Shown here in pieces: positions 4,844-7,470 of a stretch of 7,470 nt of DNA (position 1 is the stretch's first letter; every line of letters starts with the position of its first letter). The position numbers and the translations under genes were made by a program. The notes under the pieces are model-generated. The model had not been told where the DNA came from, made no database searches, and saw only the letters and a list, made by a program, of their open reading frames with translations. The stretch comes from JAMCXS01 sp964459065 (GTDB taxonomy: Bacteria > Acidobacteriota > Terriglobia > UBA7540). The stretch lies in NCBI GenBank assembly GCA_964459065.1, contig CAYWMN010000189.1, forward strand, positions 1 to 7,470. The letters run 5' to 3'.

Positions 4844-6215
4844 GGCCTCAGCTTTGCCGGATGTTGAACGGCGGGGGATCATCTCCACGCGGAAGATCGT
4901 TCATATTTCCATGCTGAGCTTCGCCTTGCTGCTGCCGTTCCTGAGCTGGGGCGAGGCGGCCGGAGCGGCTCTGCTGGCGCTTGCATTCAACCTGCTGGCG
5001 CTGCCGCGGCTGAGCGTCGATTTGCGAAAGCGCATGGCCGCGGGGGCGGACGAATCCGCGGGCCCGCTGTGGACCGGCATTGTGGCCTATCCGGTTTCCG
5101 TGCTGGCGCTGGTTCTATTGTTCGGGCGGCGGATGGAAGTGGTGGCCGCGGCCTGGGCGATCATGGCGCTGGGCGACGGCCTGGCAAGCGTGGTGGGCGT
5201 GGCGTGGCGGGGAAGGCAGCTTCCGTGGAGCAGGCGAAAGACCTGGCCGGGATTTTTGACCTTCATCGTGGCCGGAAGCCTGGGCGCCTTCGCGCTGGCG
5301 CGCTGGGTGAACCCTGCCGTTCCGAGCTTGAGATTGCTGGCGCTGTGCACGGCCACGGCGGTAGTGGGCGCCGTCGTTGAATCCATACCCATCAGGCTGG
5401 ATGACAACTTCTCCGTGCCGCTGGCTTGCGGCGGATTCATGTTTTGCGCGAGCTTCATCCACTGGTCGGCGGTGCAAAGCAACCTGCCCTACCTGGGGCC
5501 GCGAATCCTGCTGGCCATCGCCGTCAACGCCGTTCTTGCCATCGCCGCGCTGGGCCTGAAGACCGTGAACCGGTCGGGAGCGGCGGTAGGCTTTGTGCTG
5601 GGCGTGGCGATTTATCTGGGCTACGGTTACAAGAGCTTTCTGATCCTGCTGACGTTTTTTGTGATCGGCGCGGTAGGCACGCGCCTGGGTTATGCCAAGA
5701 AGGCCTCGAGAGGCCAGGCGGAAGGACGGGGCGGCGCGCGAAGCTGGCGCGAAGCCGCGGCCAATTCGCTGGCCGGAGCTTTTTTCTCGATCCTGGTGAT
5801 CAGCACACACCATGAGGCGGCGTTTCTGGTGGCGCTGATAGCGGCGTTTGCCGAGGCCGCCGGTGATACGACGTCGAGCGAAATCGGGCAATGGCTTTCC
5901 GGGCGGGCTTACATGATCACGACGTTGAAGCCCGTCACGGCCGGGCAGGATGGGGGCGTCTCCGTTGCGGGAACCGTGGCGGGCGCCTGCGCCAGCACAA
6001 TGGTGGTTGGAGTGGGCTACGGGCTGGGGCTGTGCCGTCCGGAAACCGCCGTCCTGGCGCTGGGCGCCGCCATCGCCGGCAACGTGCTTGACAGTGTGAT
6101 GGGAGCAACGATTGAACGGCGGGGACTGGTGAACAACGGAGTCGTCAACTTTACCGGAACCACCTTTGCCGGCGGGCTGGCGCTGGGCTTGATGCTCACG
6201 CTGCACCTGTTTTAG
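4836..6215 (+). CDS. Fused prenol kinase (VTE5-like) and prenyl-phosphate kinase (VTE6/DUF92-like)
   Basis: Polytopic membrane protein of 459 residues joining two families. Residues 14-210 match the dolichol/phytol kinase (VTE5, SEC59) fold: RKIVH (19-23), LGDGLASVVG (112-121), RRKTWPG (133-139), and ESIPIRLDDNFSVPL (182-196). These enzymes phosphorylate a prenol with CTP. Residues 220-459 match DUF92, the family of plant VTE6 phytyl-phosphate kinase: NRSGAAVGFVLG (245-256), DTTSSEIG (344-351, usual form DTWASEIG), ITTLKPVTAGQDGGVS (361-376), and VLDSVMGATIERR (417-429) followed by VNNGVVNFTG. One chain could thus turn a prenol into its diphosphate for the nearby UbiA enzyme. The TTG start at 4836 has a good Shine-Dalgarno and overlaps the SDR gene by eight bases; a TTG at 4725 would overlap far more. 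The charged linker at 288-303 is probably cytoplasmic. Fusion is seen directly; substrate (phytol, geranylgeraniol or farnesol) is unknown. Confidence 0.88.
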   Translation: MGEASALPDVERRGIISTRKIVHISMLSFALLLPFLSWGEAAGAALLALAFNLLALPRLSVDLRKRMAAGADESAGPLWTGIVAYPVSVLALVLLFGRRMEVVAAAWAIMALGDGLASVVGVAWRGRQLPWSRRKTWPGFLTFIVAGSLGAFALARWVNPAVPSLRLLALCTATAVVGAVVESIPIRLDDNFSVPLACGGFMFCASFIHWSAVQSNLPYLGPRILLAIAVNAVLAIAALGLKTVNRSGAAVGFVLGVAIYLGYGYKSFLILLTFFVIGAVGTRLGYAKKASRGQAEGRGGARSWREAAANSLAGAFFSILVISTHHEAAFLVALIAAFAEAAGDTTSSEIGQWLSGRAYMITTLKPVTAGQDGGVSVAGTVAGACASTMVVGVGYGLGLCRPETAVLALGAAIAGNVLDSVMGATIERRGLVNNGVVNFTGTTFAGGLALGLMLTLHLF

Positions 6216-6258
6216 AAAGCCGGCGGATTCTCCTCGGACCTCCCGCCTCTCCGGCCGC

Positions 6259-7470
6259 TCAGGTGATGGGCGGTACGTTCAAAATTTCAGCATAGATCAA
6301 GCGGCGTCCGGTCATGGGTTGTCCGGGGGCGAACAGGATCTCGCTTTGCCCGGGCCGGGCGTCGGCGTCGAGAACCTCGAACTCCTTGAGCACCAGCCGC
6401 AGAGGCTGGTTTTTAGGAAGCTTCATCTTGCCGAAATGGAACTGGTACTTCCAAATAGTTTGTCCGCCGATGAGCTTGGGTTGCATGATCACCGTTGCGT
6501 TGGGGACAGGAACCCATCCGAGTTCGTTGTCGGTGCCGGAAGGATTTGATTCCACCGAGACTTCCATCAGGCTGGGGCCTTTGCTGGCGCTTGAGGCGGC
6601 ATAAGAACGGCCCGCAACCACCAGGTCAATCTTCCTGGGATCTTGAGGCTTGTAGACCATCACGGCCGTGCGGTCCGGGGTCAACTGGGCCAGGTCGGCC
6701 AGCACCACGCGGGACAAATGCGCGTTGGGAACCGAGATGGGCTGATAACGCACCAGCGCAAGCCGGATGAAAGGGCAATAAGTGTTTCCGGCGTCAATTT
6801 CGACGTCGCAGTACCACAAGTGTCTGTCCGCATCGTATTGCGGCGTGTAAGCCGCCACGCCAACGTTGTAATAGGACGTGGAAGGATTTTTCAACCCTTC
6901 CAATTCCTGCAGGGTAAGGCCAAAGGCCGTCCGGTCCGGCTTGGTGAAGTTCTCCAATTTGGGGAGGTCGCCGGGCAAGGGACTCGACGCCCAGATGGGA
7001 TCAATCCCCCACTGCGTGACCACCGGCTTGAGAGCCTCGGGCAGCTCAAAGCCTCCCTGGGAGGTGAATCGGCGAAGGGCCGAGAGCTTTTCTTTGACGC
7101 GGTGCTTCTTGTGCGAAGAATTCTGGACGACGCTATATTGGCTGGGAGGGTGGGCCGTCCCGACGGTTCTGCCGCCGTTTTTCATCTGCAGGGTGCTCGG
7201 CCAAACCACCACGCCCAGCATTTCACCGTCGCCCGAGGAAAACCACGGACGCTCCAGGTAGATGCGCAAGCCGCCTCCCCGCCGCCGGCTGGTTGAACTT
7301 AGGCTCTTCTTGTTCGGAAGCCCGGAAAACGCCGCAGGCTCAACGTCCGGCGCCACGCTGCTGGAGAAGGGAACATTCTGCTTGGGGTCCCATCCGATGG
7401 TGGGAAGCACGTAAAGAACGTTGGGCTGGGCGGGCCGGGCGGAGTTGGGAACATCGACGCTCACCGCCGG
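6259..7470 (-). CDS. Unrecognised protein, C-terminal part (open at the window edge)
   Basis: About 403 residues are visible. The frame stays open to the right edge, so the true start is probably outside; the GTG at 7464 has only six bases before it and cannot be judged. I do not recognise the family. The chain is soluble-looking, with no membrane segment. It has a basic patch and glycine run (SRRRGGG), then RIYLERPWFSSGDGEMLGVV, a Lys/Arg-rich stretch (HKKHRVKEKL), and a well-formed beta-rich core with LWYCDVEID and PFIRLALVRYQP. The C-terminal part alternates short strands and ends in a smooth polar tail. It reads like the terminal domains of a large secreted or surface protein, but no signal peptide can be checked. 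It converges on the kinase fusion, with 43 bases between the stop codons. Function unknown. Confidence 0.75.
   Translation of the reverse strand, partial: PAVSVDVPNSARPAQPNVLYVLPTIGWDPKQNVPFSSSVAPDVEPAAFSGLPNKKSLSSTSRRRGGGLRIYLERPWFSSGDGEMLGVVVWPSTLQMKNGGRTVGTAHPPSQYSVVQNSSHKKHRVKEKLSALRRFTSQGGFELPEALKPVVTQWGIDPIWASSPLPGDLPKLENFTKPDRTAFGLTLQELEGLKNPSTSYYNVGVAAYTPQYDADRHLWYCDVEIDAGNTYCPFIRLALVRYQPISVPNAHLSRVVLADLAQLTPDRTAVMVYKPQDPRKIDLVVAGRSYAASSASKGPSLMEVSVESNPSGTDNELGWVPVPNATVIMQPKLIGGQTIWKYQFHFGKMKLPKNQPLRLVLKEFEVLDADARPGQSEILFAPGQPMTGRRLIYAEILNVPPIT

Noticed and set aside
6222..6247. GGCGG/CCGCC stem between the convergent genes as a terminator
   Set aside because: The stem is only five pairs with a 16-base loop and no T-tract on either side.
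6643..7296. Long plus-strand open frame opposite the unrecognised right-end gene
   Set aside because: It has no recognisable motif, and the minus-strand frame is longer, open to the edge and better balanced in composition.

Overview
The window is GC-rich DNA with compact, mostly co-oriented genes. It probably comes from a soil- or sediment-type bacterium of the Acidobacteriota. That assignment is inference: it rests on the character of the UDP-glucose dehydrogenase (a Cys/His-containing insertion I associate with acidobacterial homologues), on the hairpin repeats between genes, and on the gene content. No rRNA, tRNA, CRISPR array, transposase or phage gene is visible.

Layout. Positions 1-447 carry no convincing gene. 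They hold a possible structured segment (95-176) and a row of three hairpins, each with a different stem but the same trailing sequence (246-354). A DtxR/MntR-family metal-dependent repressor follows on the minus strand (448-1119); an extended -10 element sits so close to its ATG that the mRNA may be leaderless. Divergent from it is a UDP-glucose 6-dehydrogenase (1374-2726) with a strong Shine-Dalgarno and a perfect 10-bp hairpin in its leader. A 195-bp gap with nested inverted repeats and a likely terminator separates it from the next unit.

The most interesting part is the three-gene cluster at 2922-6215: a UbiA-superfamily prenyltransferase, an extended SDR most like plant NAD-dependent farnesol dehydrogenase, and a membrane protein that joins a VTE5-like CTP:prenol kinase to a VTE6-like (DUF92) prenyl-phosphate kinase. 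The last two genes overlap and look translationally coupled. Together they make a coherent free-prenol module. The fusion would convert a prenol (phytol, geranylgeraniol or farnesol) to its diphosphate in two phosphorylations, UbiA would transfer the prenyl group to an acceptor, and the SDR would oxidise the prenol or reduce the prenal. The substrate and acceptor cannot be read from the sequence. No photosynthesis gene is present in the window.

Convergent to this cluster, on the minus strand, is the C-terminal part of an unrecognised protein that runs off the right edge (6259-7470).
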